Assembly: GCF_014334735.1 (NCBI RefSeq)
Contig: NZ_CP060587.1
Span: 620,001 to 684,000, forward strand
From: Aeromicrobium senzhongii
GTDB lineage: Bacteria; Actinomycetota; Actinomycetes; Propionibacteriales; Nocardioidaceae
DNA length: 64,000 bases
Direction of reading: 5' to 3'
Part shown: in pieces, positions 23,682 to 33,300 of the stretch
Numbering within the stretch: the stretch's first letter is position 1
Layout of the letters: every line of letters starts with the position of its first letter
The notes under the pieces: generated by a model
Told to the model about the DNA's origin: nothing
The model's database searches: none
The model's input: the letters and a program-made list of their open reading frames with translations, nothing else
Translations under genes and position numbers: made by a program

Positions 23682-24377
23682 TCACCCGGCGTGGCTCGTG
23701 TTGCGGGCGGCCGGCAGTTCGTCGCGCCGGGGATCTCCCGAGGGCGAACTGAGCCCGGCGATTCGTGACAGTAGTTGCTCGCTGATCGCCAGGGCGAGCG
23801 AGCGTGACGCGTTCAGGACCGGAGGATGGATGGACATGCGCGACGCGTGCGCGTCCTGCACCGAGAGCCCTCGTAGCGGACGTCGTGAAGCGAGCTTCCG
23901 CAGGGCGATCCTCGACGGGGTCTTCCAGTGCTCGTTCGCCACCTGCCAACGCATGCGGTGGAGGAGAGCGACCAACGTCTCGAGGTCGGTCGGTCCTGTC
24001 GCGATCTCTGGAAGAGAGAACAGTCGCTCCAGCTCGACCATCGTGAAGGTCCGCGCGCGGGCGGCCGGGTCCAACTGCGCCACCAGTGACCGCTCGCGTG
24101 GGGTGGCCGTGACGATGAGCGCCGAGCGGGCGGAGTGCTTGGACGACAACCGGGTGGCGCGGTGATGCACGGCGAACTCACGACCACGCGACTCCTCGGC
24201 GAGGAAGTCGCTCGCCCGGACGCAGATCTCCTGTCCGGTCACGGCGTCGGTCCCCACGCTGGAGACACTCAGCCTGGTGTCGGACAGTTCCCTCGCGGCG
24301 AAGAACTCCGCCACGGGCGATCGGCACAGATTGGCTCGACACACGAAGAGGATCGACGATTCCTCACGCTGCTGCAA
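23682..24377 (-). CDS. Low-molecular-weight protein tyrosine phosphatase family
   Basis: A 231-residue protein. The N-terminal P-loop ILFVCRANLCRSPVAE fits the LMW-PTP active site C-x5-R-S, with Cys near residue 13; the usual Gly-Asn is Ala-Asn here. LIVTATPRERSLVAQLDP near residue 88 matches the conserved middle strand. The C-terminal 80 residues, rich in Arg/Ser, exceed the usual 150-residue length and are unassigned. Such phosphatases (Wzb type) reverse BY-kinase tyrosine autophosphorylation. A BY-kinase is encoded 4.5 kb away, so it probably regulates the polysaccharide system. TTG at 24377 is the best start seen; the ribosome site is weak. Confidence 0.75.
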   Translation of the reverse strand: MQQREESSILFVCRANLCRSPVAEFFAARELSDTRLSVSSVGTDAVTGQEICVRASDFLAEESRGREFAVHHRATRLSSKHSARSALIVTATPRERSLVAQLDPAARARTFTMVELERLFSLPEIATGPTDLETLVALLHRMRWQVANEHWKTPSRIALRKLASRRPLRGLSVQDAHASRMSIHPPVLNASRSLALAISEQLLSRIAGLSSPSGDPRRDELPAARNTSHAG

Positions 24378-24716
24378 AATGTCACGTCCAATCTGGGAAG
24401 CCTCGGCGTCGTCGGCGAGGTGCCCTCAATGATCTGACGGGCGTGCCTCGTCGCTATGACGCCACACGACCGATCCGTGGTCGAATTGGTCCGGGTGACG
24501 AAGCCGTCACGATGAAACCACGCGTGAATGAATGGGCGCAAGCGAAAGCACAGTGCTGCTGAGTACTGTGAGGCGCGCTGAACAGGCGCCGACTCGCGGT
24601 TTCACCAAATCCGCCCAAGGACTGAAATCGCACCTCTAGACTCGGCCTGCGGGCCCAGTGCCGCCTTTTGCCTTGCGGAGCGAGGCGACCCTTCACAGCC
24701 TTGAGGCGCGGTTTTG
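24378..24716. other. 339-bp divergent intergenic region
   Basis: This region separates the divergent phosphatase and flippase genes. I see no convincing gene. It looks AT-richer than its surroundings. TAGACT at 24637-24642 is a plausible -10 for the flippase operon, leaving a leader of about 68 bases. No clear operator palindrome was found. Confidence 0.5.
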
Positions 24717-26045
24717 ATGAATGACGTACAGCAGTCTAGTTCGCGACCAGCACTTCGCGCGGCCGGGACGGGTGCGCTGGCACGTCTTCTGGTTTTGGCG
24801 GTGAGCACGGGGCTGGGCATCGTGGTCACGAGGCTCCTGATCGAGAACTACGGCGTCGACTCGTATGCCCAGTACATGCTCCTGGTCGGTCTGATCGCAC
24901 TCGTCCCGTTCGCCGACCTCGGTATCTCGGCGTCGATCATCAACACGGTCGCCGGCTCGGACGATCCTCGGAACGACCCGCGCGTGCGGGGGGTGCTCAT
25001 CACCTGCCTGCGGATTCTGGCCGTGTCGATGATGGTCATCCTGGTGATCACCGCGGTGGTGACCGGCTCGGGCGTGTGGGAGTCGCTTCTGGGCGACGGC
25101 TTGATGCCCGAGACGGGCCCCGCTGCCGCCGCTGCGTGCCTCGTGGTGTTCGCGATGACGCTGGGGATCGGGTACGGGCAGCGGATTCTCATCGCGCTGG
25201 GCAAGAACCACATAGTGGTCCTGCTCGGCTTGGTTCAGACGCCCATCGTCCTGACCTGCATCATCACGATGCTGCTTCTCGACATCGACGCCGGCGGGTA
25301 CCTGGCCATCGCGGCGTACGGCGGCATCTTCGTGGCCGCGGCCATCGCCATGGTCATGGCGAGCCGCGCCCTGGCCCCGATGCTCCGCCTGGCCTACCGC
25401 GACGCTCTCCGCGTGCGATCGGTCCGTGGGGCGCGAGTCTTCGACACGGCCTTGCCTCTGCTCGTCCAGATGATCGCCCTGCCGATCGCCATGCAGTCCA
25501 GCCGCATCGTGCTCAGTCACGTTGCCTCGCGGGACGAGCTGGCGCAGTACAGCCTCGCGGCCCAGATGTTCCTGCCGATCGTCGGGGTGGCGATGGCCGC
25601 CGGTGTGTCTTTGTGGCCCGTTTTCGCGCGCGAGAGGGCGGCCAACCCCTCCTCGATCTCCTCACCACATGCGATGGCACTGTGGTTCGGTGTCGCGGCG
25701 TGCGTCGTCGGCGCGATGGTCGCGGTTGCCTCGCCGTGGCTGGCCGAGATCGCCTCCGGTGGGCAGATCCGGCTCGATGCCGCGCTCGTGGCGGCGTTCG
25801 TCGTGCTCGTCATCGTGCAGGCTGCCAAGAATCCTCTGGGCAACTTCTTGACCGACGCCCGGGGCCTGCGGTTTCAAGCAATCATGGTGACTCTCATGAT
25901 GCCGTGGAACATCGTCGCCTCCGTGTTCCTGTCGATGAGCCTCGGAGCGATCGGTCCGGTGATCGCCTCGATTTCCGGGGTGATGATCTTCCAACTGGCC
26001 GCCAACTGGATCTACGCGACTCGGACGGCGGTGATGACGAGGTGA
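24717..26045 (+). CDS. Wzx-like polysaccharide flippase
   Basis: A 442-residue integral membrane protein with about twelve hydrophobic helices in the polysaccharide-transport/MOP pattern. After a short polar N-terminus, the first helices read ALARLLVLAVSTGLGIVVTRLL and YAQYMLLVGLIALVPFADLG; the latter is typical of Wzx/RfbX family proteins. It would flip undecaprenyl-linked repeat units across the membrane. ATG at 24717 is preferred over the adjacent TTG at 24714. The stop overlaps the pyruvyl transferase start as GTGA. It is the first gene of the plus-strand exopolysaccharide operon. Confidence 0.85.
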   Translation: MNDVQQSSSRPALRAAGTGALARLLVLAVSTGLGIVVTRLLIENYGVDSYAQYMLLVGLIALVPFADLGISASIINTVAGSDDPRNDPRVRGVLITCLRILAVSMMVILVITAVVTGSGVWESLLGDGLMPETGPAAAAACLVVFAMTLGIGYGQRILIALGKNHIVVLLGLVQTPIVLTCIITMLLLDIDAGGYLAIAAYGGIFVAAAIAMVMASRALAPMLRLAYRDALRVRSVRGARVFDTALPLLVQMIALPIAMQSSRIVLSHVASRDELAQYSLAAQMFLPIVGVAMAAGVSLWPVFARERAANPSSISSPHAMALWFGVAACVVGAMVAVASPWLAEIASGGQIRLDAALVAAFVVLVIVQAAKNPLGNFLTDARGLRFQAIMVTLMMPWNIVASVFLSMSLGAIGPVIASISGVMIFQLAANWIYATRTAVMTR

Positions 26046-27148
26046 CTGCCATTGCTCACGTCGGGGCGTTCTCGATGTCCAACTACGGCGACCAGGTGTA
26101 TCCGGGCGTGCTCGACGCGTTGTCACGACAGCTGGGGATACAGCCACCCTCGAGACACTTCGGGCTGATTGCGGGACAGCTCCCCGACGGGCGCTCCGTC
26201 GAGGCGATCTCGAGTTATCGTCCGGAAGGTCTCGACGCAGCATGGATCGGCGGCGGAGACATCATCCGCGTCGACCGCCGCGTCGTCGCCATGGATCATC
26301 TGTGCGTCCCCACCGGCGAGCGTGGGAAGTGGATCAACAGACTGCGGGCTGACCGATTCGCGCGCCGCGCCATCGGGAACCGCCCCGGGCCGTGGATGGC
26401 CCGCTCGTGGGGGGTGCCTGCGGCCTACGTGTCTGCGGGTGTCCACACGCTTCCTCGCTCACCCGACGTGCTGGAGGCGATCACCTCGTCGTCGGGCGCC
26501 TGGGTGCGCACGCATCGGGGTGCCGAGATCCTGCGCGATGCAGGAATGAGCGCCGATGCGGTTCTCGTCGGGCCCGATGCGGTGTTCGCGCTTCCGCTGG
26601 TCGAGTCTGCAGCCGATGCCGCCGAGCGGGGGGCACGCATCCTGGCTGAACGTACGGGTGCGTCCGACGCCCCGGTGGTGTTCCATGCTGCCGCGTTCGC
26701 AGGGTGGACTCGTGCGCGGCTCGCGAGCCTGATCGAGGCCTGCGCTCCGGCGCCCTGTGTCGTCCTGCCGCTGGGCAGGTACGCAGGCGAGCACGTCCTG
26801 CTGCGCGACGCCGCCGCGCGCGCCCGGGTGCCGTTCCTAGGAGTTCTGCCGGCCGGCGAGGTGACCGCGGTGCTCGCCGCCGCGGGCTGTGTGGTCAGCA
26901 CCAGCATGCATGCGGCGGTCGTCGCCGCGACCTACGGTCGGCCGGTGGTTTCGCCGGGGGTCGCCAAGACGGCCACGGCGTTCGAGGCATGCGCCGAGCC
27001 GCCGCCGCTGCACCAAGCGACCGATGAAGCGATTCCAGCCCTCGTGAACGAGTTGCGTCTGCGTGACACCGAGAAGGTGAGCGATGCGAACCTGGCGGCA
27101 GTCGTCGAGACCTTCGAACGGATCGTCGCCCTCGTGGGGCTCCGTTGA
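26042..27148 (+). CDS. Polysaccharide pyruvyl transferase family protein
   Basis: A 368-residue protein with the pyruvyl-transferase pattern. The N-terminal AHVGAFSMSNYGDQVYPGV has the family Asn-x-Gly-Asp segment, AAWIGGGDIIRVD is the GGGD motif near residue 65, and CVVSTSMHAAVVAATYGRPVV near residue 284 is the S-x-R/M-H donor motif, here SMHA. These enzymes add pyruvate ketals from phosphoenolpyruvate to sugars, giving acidic polysaccharide or a sortable wall-polymer tag. GTG at 26042 overlaps the flippase stop by four bases. The acceptor sugar cannot be read from sequence. Confidence 0.8.
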   Translation: MTAIAHVGAFSMSNYGDQVYPGVLDALSRQLGIQPPSRHFGLIAGQLPDGRSVEAISSYRPEGLDAAWIGGGDIIRVDRRVVAMDHLCVPTGERGKWINRLRADRFARRAIGNRPGPWMARSWGVPAAYVSAGVHTLPRSPDVLEAITSSSGAWVRTHRGAEILRDAGMSADAVLVGPDAVFALPLVESAADAAERGARILAERTGASDAPVVFHAAAFAGWTRARLASLIEACAPAPCVVLPLGRYAGEHVLLRDAAARARVPFLGVLPAGEVTAVLAAAGCVVSTSMHAAVVAATYGRPVVSPGVAKTATAFEACAEPPPLHQATDEAIPALVNELRLRDTEKVSDANLAAVVETFERIVALVGLR

Positions 27149-28665
27149 CGGCTGGCCGAGGATCTCTTCGCTCCGAGGTCCTCGTTGCGACCGTCTGGGG
27201 TCTGCTTGCCACCGTCATAAGTCTCGTCGGTAGTTCGGTCCCAGCCTTCTGGGTGGACGAGGCAGCCTCGTTGTCCGCGGCCCGCCGCCCGCTGGCTGAC
27301 TTGGCCGGACTCCTTGAGCGCATCGATGCGGTGCACGGCGCCTACTACCTGGTCCTCCATGGCTGGATCTCCGCCTTCGGAGCGTCGGAGCTCGCCGTGC
27401 GGTCACTGAGTGCGATCGCGATCGGCGTCGCAGTCGCAGGAACTTACGTCCTCGCCCGCCAACTCTTCGACTCGAGTGTGGTCCCGAGCGCGGCCGCCCT
27501 GATCCTCGCCGTCCTGCCTCGCGTCACGTGGATGGGTCTCGAGACTCGCTCCTTCGCTCTGGCGACCGCCGCCGCCGTGTGGATGACGGTGGCGTTCGTG
27601 TGGGCGGGGAGGGCCGGTGGTCGACGCTGGTGGGCCTATGCCGCTCTGGTGACGGTGGGAGTCCTCTTCCACCTCTACGTGGCACTCCTCGTCGTGGTTC
27701 ACGCCCTGGCCATCCCGTGGTTCGTCGAGCGAACGCGTGAGCGTCTCCACTGGTCGCTGGCCGCCGCGGGAGGGATGCTCGTCGCCGCCCCTCTCGTGGT
27801 GACGGCCCTCGGACAGCGGGGGCAACTCACGCAGACCGAGCTGTCGGTGCCCGGGTTCGTTCGACGGGCCGTGGTCAACCAGTGGTTCCTCGGTGAGACG
27901 CCGGGCGGCGTCGAGGCCGGTCCCTGGTTGCCGGCGGCACTCATGCTGGCCCTGGCCGGGTGGATCGCGGCGGGCGTGGGAGCCATACGGCTGCTTCGTG
28001 CCCCACGACCGCAGGCGCAGACGGGCGCGGCCATGCTGCTCCTCGGTTGGATCCTTCTGCCCACCGTGGTGATCGGTGGCTGGTCGCTCCTGGGGGGGTC
28101 CCTCTACCACCCGCGCTATTTCGGATACTGCGCCCCGGCTCTGGCCATGCTGATCGCCATGGGCCTGACGACGATCCACGGCCGGTTCGCCCGCGTTGCG
28201 CTGGTCGGCGGTTTGGTGCTCCTGGTCGCTCCTATCTACGCATCCCAACGGATGGAGGGTGCCAAGAGCGGCTACGACTGGTCGAGGGTCGCCGAGCGGA
28301 TCGCGGAGCGAGCGCGGGAGGGAGACGGCGTCTACTTCAGCCCGTCACGCATGGACGATGCCAGCGTGGTCCGGGCCACCAGTCGGCCGATCGCCAGCGC
28401 GTATCCGGAGCCCTTCGCCGGTCTGGTCGACGTCACCCGAATCTCGGACCCGGCTGATTCTCATCTGCTCTTCGCCGGCTCGCGTCAACTCGCGGTAGCG
28501 GGCTCAACCCTCGATGGGCTCGACACCATCTGGGTCGTTCGCCGCACGGACCTCGAGGCCGCCGCTCGTGACCGTGATGAGGAGCTCCTCGCGGAGCACG
28601 GCCTGACCCCGACGGACGCTTGGTCGGGTCCGCGCACCACGTTGGTGCGCTTCGACCGGCGGTGA
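27145..28665 (+). CDS. GT-C membrane glycosyltransferase (GT39-like)
   Basis: A 506-residue membrane protein with about ten hydrophobic helices and a C-terminal extracytoplasmic domain of about 130 residues. The first periplasmic loop holds the acidic motif FWVDEAASLSAA near residue 33, typical of polyprenyl-phosphate-sugar dependent transferases (GT39/ArnT/DPM type). LETRSFALATAAAVW near 132 is also common in this class. It would decorate the polysaccharide or proteins outside the membrane. The TTG start overlaps the previous stop as TTGA, so translation is coupled. Donor and acceptor are unknown. Confidence 0.8.
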   Translation: MTAGRGSLRSEVLVATVWGLLATVISLVGSSVPAFWVDEAASLSAARRPLADLAGLLERIDAVHGAYYLVLHGWISAFGASELAVRSLSAIAIGVAVAGTYVLARQLFDSSVVPSAAALILAVLPRVTWMGLETRSFALATAAAVWMTVAFVWAGRAGGRRWWAYAALVTVGVLFHLYVALLVVVHALAIPWFVERTRERLHWSLAAAGGMLVAAPLVVTALGQRGQLTQTELSVPGFVRRAVVNQWFLGETPGGVEAGPWLPAALMLALAGWIAAGVGAIRLLRAPRPQAQTGAAMLLLGWILLPTVVIGGWSLLGGSLYHPRYFGYCAPALAMLIAMGLTTIHGRFARVALVGGLVLLVAPIYASQRMEGAKSGYDWSRVAERIAERAREGDGVYFSPSRMDDASVVRATSRPIASAYPEPFAGLVDVTRISDPADSHLLFAGSRQLAVAGSTLDGLDTIWVVRRTDLEAAARDRDEELLAEHGLTPTDAWSGPRTTLVRFDRR

Positions 28666-28766
28666 CCGGGTCGGGCTCCTCACGAGGCGGCCGGTGCCCT
28701 CGCCGGCGGTGTCGAATGGTGTGGAGTCATCCGATCGCTTCCACTCCGGGAGGCGCTGTTGGCACC

Positions 28767-28779
28767 TAGACTCGGAGCC
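28767..28779 (+). promoter_or_regulatory. Leaderless promoter ahead of BY-kinase leader peptide
   Basis: TAGACT at 28767-28772 and seven bases before a GTG at 28780, the same spacing as before metG. The transcript would start on that GTG, which opens a 16-codon frame rather than the kinase gene. Confidence 0.5.
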
Positions 28780-28830
28780 GTGACTTCGCGAGCTGGCACG
28801 ATCCGACCGACGATCGTGTTTCGACGATGA
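28780..28830 (+). CDS. Putative 16-residue leader peptide coupled to BY-kinase
   Basis: GTG at 28780 opens a 16-codon frame (VTSRAGTIRPTIVFRR) ending in TGA at 28828-28830. It sits at the leaderless distance from TAGACT, and its stop overlaps the kinase ATG at 28827 as ATGA. The kinase ATG lacks a clear Shine-Dalgarno sequence (CGTGTTTCGACG precedes it), so ribosomes finishing the peptide may re-initiate on the kinase. No codon run suggests amino-acid sensing. The peptide may have no function beyond delivering ribosomes. Evidence is positional only. Confidence 0.45.
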   Translation: MTSRAGTIRPTIVFRR

Positions 28831-30197
28831 GTTTGCGCGCGTACGTCAAGACGATCCAACGCCACGTCGCGGCCATCTTGCTGCTTGGGATCGTCGGGGC
28901 GATGGTGGGCTACCTGCACGCGAGCAACACGCCGCCGACCTACCGGGCCACCAGTCGCGTCCTGCTGACGACGGACTTGGGCGGTAGTGCCACCGACATC
29001 GTTCAGGGCTCCAACTTCATCCAGAACATCGTCGCGTCTTACGTGCTGCTGGCGAATTCCGAGATGGTGCTCAAGCCGGTCATCGAGCGGCTCGACCTCG
29101 ACGTCACGCCGAAGCAGCTTGCGGGGTCGGTCAGCGCCTCCTCCCCGCTCAACACCGTGGTGATCGACGTCGCCGTCACCTCGGGCGATCCCGAGGAGGC
29201 ACGTCAGATCGCCGCCGGAGTCACCCGAGAGCTGGCGGCCGCCGTCTCGGAAGTCTCGCCAGCCAACAAGAAGGGCGCTCCGGTCATCCGGCTCACCACG
29301 GTCGGTCCGCCGGCCACCCCTGGGGCACCCATAGCGCCGAGCCGGCGCAACGAAGTCATCCTGGGCGCACTGGTGGGTCTGGCCCTCGGGTTGGGTTACG
29401 CCCTTCTCCGTCGCTTCTTCGGTGCATCCATCCGTGATGCCTCGGACGTGGAAGAGATCACCGAGCTTCCCGTGCTGGGGGAAATCGTCGAATCGGGACG
29501 CGGAAGCTCCTTCCTGCGGGCCGTGATGTCCGATCGGCGGGGCAGGCAAGCCGAGTCACTCCAGGGCCTGGTCACGAGCCTGAGCTTCCTGAGGGTACCG
29601 AAGGGCGTCTCCTCGCTGGTGGTGACGTCGGCGACTCCGGGTGAGTCGAAGAGCTCGGTCGCGGCAGGATTGGCCGCCGTCGTCGCTGCCGGAAACAAGA
29701 AGGTCCTCCTGATCGACTGTGACCTTCGTTCTCCATCGGTCGGCCTCGTCACCGGCTTGGAGTCGGCGGTGGGCCTGTCCAATGTCCTCTCGGGCCAGTA
29801 CAAGCTCTCGACCGCTGTCCAGGAGTGGATCCCGAACCTCGACGTCCTCGCCGCCGGCCCCATTCCCCCCAACCCGGCGCAACTGCTCAGTAGCACTGCC
29901 ATGGAGGAGTTGATGGAGCAGGTCAAGGCGGACTACGACTTCATCGTCCTGGACTCGGCCCCGGTTCTGGCGGCCGCGGATGCGGTCTGGCTGGGCCACG
30001 TCACCGATGGCGTGCTGATGCTCGCGCGTCGCGCGAAGGTCACGACCGGCAAGTTCACCAAAGCACTGGACATCCTCGAGGCGGGTCACGCGCCTGTCCT
30101 CGGCGTCGCGTTGACGCGCGTGCGCCGTGGCCATCGGCTGCGCTACGGAAGCGACGGAGTGTACGGAAAGCGTTCACGGGAACGCGTCGACGTGTGA
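28827..30197 (+). CDS. Fused Wzz chain-length regulator / BY-kinase
   Basis: A 456-residue protein combining a Wzz-type membrane domain with a bacterial tyrosine kinase. Helix 1 is at about residues 14-31 and helix 2 at 176-193, with an extracytoplasmic loop between. The cytoplasmic kinase has Walker A TSATPGESKSS (about 267-277), Walker A' VLLIDCDLRSP near 292, and Walker B FIVLDSAPVL near 372. The C-terminal tail has only two or three tyrosines (RLRYGSDGVYGKR), fewer than the classical Tyr cluster. It would control polymer length and export with the LMW-PTP at 23.7 kb. Confidence 0.9.
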   Translation: MSLRAYVKTIQRHVAAILLLGIVGAMVGYLHASNTPPTYRATSRVLLTTDLGGSATDIVQGSNFIQNIVASYVLLANSEMVLKPVIERLDLDVTPKQLAGSVSASSPLNTVVIDVAVTSGDPEEARQIAAGVTRELAAAVSEVSPANKKGAPVIRLTTVGPPATPGAPIAPSRRNEVILGALVGLALGLGYALLRRFFGASIRDASDVEEITELPVLGEIVESGRGSSFLRAVMSDRRGRQAESLQGLVTSLSFLRVPKGVSSLVVTSATPGESKSSVAAGLAAVVAAGNKKVLLIDCDLRSPSVGLVTGLESAVGLSNVLSGQYKLSTAVQEWIPNLDVLAAGPIPPNPAQLLSSTAMEELMEQVKADYDFIVLDSAPVLAAADAVWLGHVTDGVLMLARRAKVTTGKFTKALDILEAGHAPVLGVALTRVRRGHRLRYGSDGVYGKRSRERVDV

Positions 30198-30274
30198 TCC
30201 ATTCCGTTGCGTGGAAGTCATTGCGCACAGCGCCAGTAGTTTGCGAGGCTACGGGGACAATCTCGGGTTGTTCA

Positions 30275-30305
30275 CGACTTCGACGGAGTCGCGCGGTGCT
30301 CCGCG
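30275..30305 (+). promoter_or_regulatory. Two adjacent hairpins before the beta-helix gene
   Basis: CGACT/AGTCG (30275-30291) and CGCGG-TGCT-CCGCG (30292-30305) are back-to-back stems in the 139-base gap after the BY-kinase gene. No T-run follows. They may form a weak terminator or an RNA element tuning the next gene; the GAGG ribosome site lies 17 bases downstream. Confidence 0.35.
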
Positions 30306-30336
30306 GCGGAAATTGTCTACCTGAGGTTGCCCCTTG

Positions 30337-33300
30337 ATGACGACTGGACTGCAGCGCGGCCGCGCTGTCGCATCTCGCTTCATTCTCCTCGTTCTCGGTC
30401 TCGGCCTGGTTGCAGGCGCGATGGTCGGCGCGGTGACGGCGTCGGCCGGAGCCACTGTCCTGCAGGACGATTTCGACCGTCAGGTCGCCTCAGGGTGGGG
30501 AGCCGCCTCGAGTGGTCAGGCGTACACGGCAGGTTCGCCGGGACGGATGAGCGTCGGTGACGGCGTCGGCAAGGTCGATCTGGCTGCGGGCACGCAGGCC
30601 GCCTCGGTTAGTGAGAGCGTCGTGCTCGGTGACTCCTATGGCAAGGTGAACGTCTCGTTCCAGCGTCAGGGCGAAGGCACCTCCGACGGTGTCTCCACGT
30701 CGTTGCTCCTTCGGCGCAAGAGTCTGGGCTTGTACTACGAGGCGCGACTGCGCCAGCTCTCGACCGGTCGATTCGGACTCACCATCATCCGCAGCGATCG
30801 CACCTCGACGTCCACGCTCAGCAAGGAGGCCGTGGTGGCAGCGCGCATCGCGCCCGACCAGCGGTTGTCGGTCGAGTTCACGGCGACCGGTGGTGCCGTG
30901 GTCGAGCTGAAGGCACGCGCGTGGGCCAGTGGCGCATCGATCCCCTCGTGGCAGGCGATCGCCGTGGACTCGTCGGCCTCACGCATCGCCGCAGGCTCGC
31001 CCGGTCTGGCCTTCAAGTCGTCGAGCCGATCGGCGCGCACGACCGTGAGGGTCGACCAGTTCCGAGCCTCGGACATCAGTGCGAGCGCGGCGGTTCCCGG
31101 AACCGCGCGCCACCTCGCCGACGATTTCGCGCGCCGCTGGACTGAGGGCTGGGGCGCTTCGACCAGCGGATCGATGTACACGACAGGAGCCCCTGGCCGA
31201 CTCCTCGTGGACGGGGCGCAGGGAGTCGCCACGGTCGAGTCGGGCAAGTCCGCGGCAGCGGTGGCGGAGGGCCTCACTCTCGGGGACGCCACGATCAAGG
31301 CCGACGTGACCGTCGCGACGGAACAACGAGGCGGCGGAGCGACCACGGCGGTCATCTTGCGTCGCTCGGCTCTCGGTTACTACTACGAGGCGCGCCTGCG
31401 CCACATCGCCGGCGGGCGCGTGGGGCTCTCCCTGCATCGTGTCGCAGGTTCCTCGACAGCCATGATCGGCGCAGAGAAGGTCGTCCTCGCGAGCGTCCCG
31501 GTGAACCGGACGCTCACCGTGGAGTTCTCCGCGATTGGGGACAGCAAGGTGGACCTGAGAGCACGAGCATGGCTGACAGGCGCCGCTGCTCCTGCCTGGC
31601 AGGTGACCGGCGTCGACTCGTCGGACGACCGTTTGAGGGCTGCTGGTGCCCCGGGTCTGAAATTCGCGGTTCCGGACGATGGGGTGGCCACCGTCATCCG
31701 TGTCGACAACGTCGCGACGGCGAAGGCAGACACCTCCGCCAGTCCGACGCCACGGCCTACGCCGACGACCCCGTCGCCGACTCCCACGGCACCTGCGACC
31801 ACCGCGACGACTCCCGCACCGACCACTCCTGCCCCGGTCACACCTGCGGCCGTCGGCTCGCTTCCAGTCGGCAAGGCCTCGTATCCGGTTCCCTCGGGGG
31901 CCATCTTCGTGGCTGCCAAGGGCTCGCGAGCGGGGGCCGGGACCAAGGCTGATCCCTATGGGAGCCTGGGATTCGCGTTGGAGAAGGCCAAGCCGGGTTC
32001 GACACTCGTCCTTCGTGGCGGCACGTATCAGGAGAGCGTGCTCATCGACAAGAGCAAGTCCGGCATCACCGTGCAGAACTTCCCCGGTGAGGCGGTGTGG
32101 TTCGACGGCTCGAAGTCGGTGGCGAACTGGACCGCGAGCGGGTCTCGCTGGGTCGCCTCGGGGTGGACGAGTCTCTTCGATCACCGGATCATGGCGGGCT
32201 CCACGGATGAGACGAGCAGATGGGTGGACCCGGCGAGGCCGTTGGCGAGCCATCCGGATCAGGTGTGGGTCGGGGGCAAGGCGCTGACGCAGGTGGCTTC
32301 GGAGTCGGCCGTGTCGGCGGGCAAGTTCTTCGTCGACAAGGCCGGCAAGCGGCTCGTGATCGGCGATGATCCGCGAGGTAAGGCGATCCGAGCCAGCGCG
32401 TTGACACGAGCGATCGAGGTCCATGCACAGGATTCGGTCTTGCGCGGCTTCGGCGTGCGGCGCTATGCGACGGCGAAGAATCAGTTCGCGGCGGTGATCG
32501 CGGGCGTGCCGGGCATCGAGTTCGAGAACGTGGTGGTGACGGAGAACGCGTGGGTCGGGATTGCTGCGTGGGCGGCAGGCCAGCGTTACCGGAACGTGAC
32601 GGTCTCGGAGAACGGCATCATGGGCTTCGGGGGAAACAACACAAACGACCTGGTGATCGAGAACTCGGAGTTCCGTGGCAACAACGCGCAAGGCTTCAAG
32701 CCGACACCTATCGCGGCGGGTATCAAGATCACCCGCGCGAAGGGCGTGGTCCTGCGCGACAACGTGGTCGCGAACACCTCGTTCGCTGGAGGCGTCTGGT
32801 TCGATGTGTCGTCCTCGAAGCTGCAGATCGTCGGTAACTCGGTCTCGGGGAACGCTGCGGGAGTCATGGTGGAGCTGAGCGAGGACGCGCTCATCGCCGA
32901 CAACCACATCTTCGACAACTCCGGGACGGGGGTGCGCGTGCAGGCGTCCGGATCCGTGGACGTGTGGAACAACACGATCGTCGGGAACCCGCGGCCGTTC
33001 GCGGTGTGGGCTGACGAACGGCGTCAGGAAGTGCCGGCGCTCGTGGCGACGATTCCGTGGGTGGTCGATGACATCGACTTCCACAACAACGTCGTGAGCA
33101 TGACGGGATCGAACACCTGCCCCATCCTCACGCAGGACGAGTCCCAGATCATGGTCGGAGATGACTTCGGCATCACCTCTGACAACAACGCGTTTCACCG
33201 GCCAAGCGCCTACAGCCCGGCCAACTTCGCTTGTTGGGCCAACGGTGTGTTCCAGGTCGAGAGCTTCAAGAACCTCCAACAGTTCCGCGAGGGCACAGGC

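Noticed and set aside
24269..24541. 90-codon minus-strand frame in the phosphatase-flippase gap
   Set aside because: No coding-like third-position GC bias, no ribosome site and overlap with the phosphatase N-terminus.
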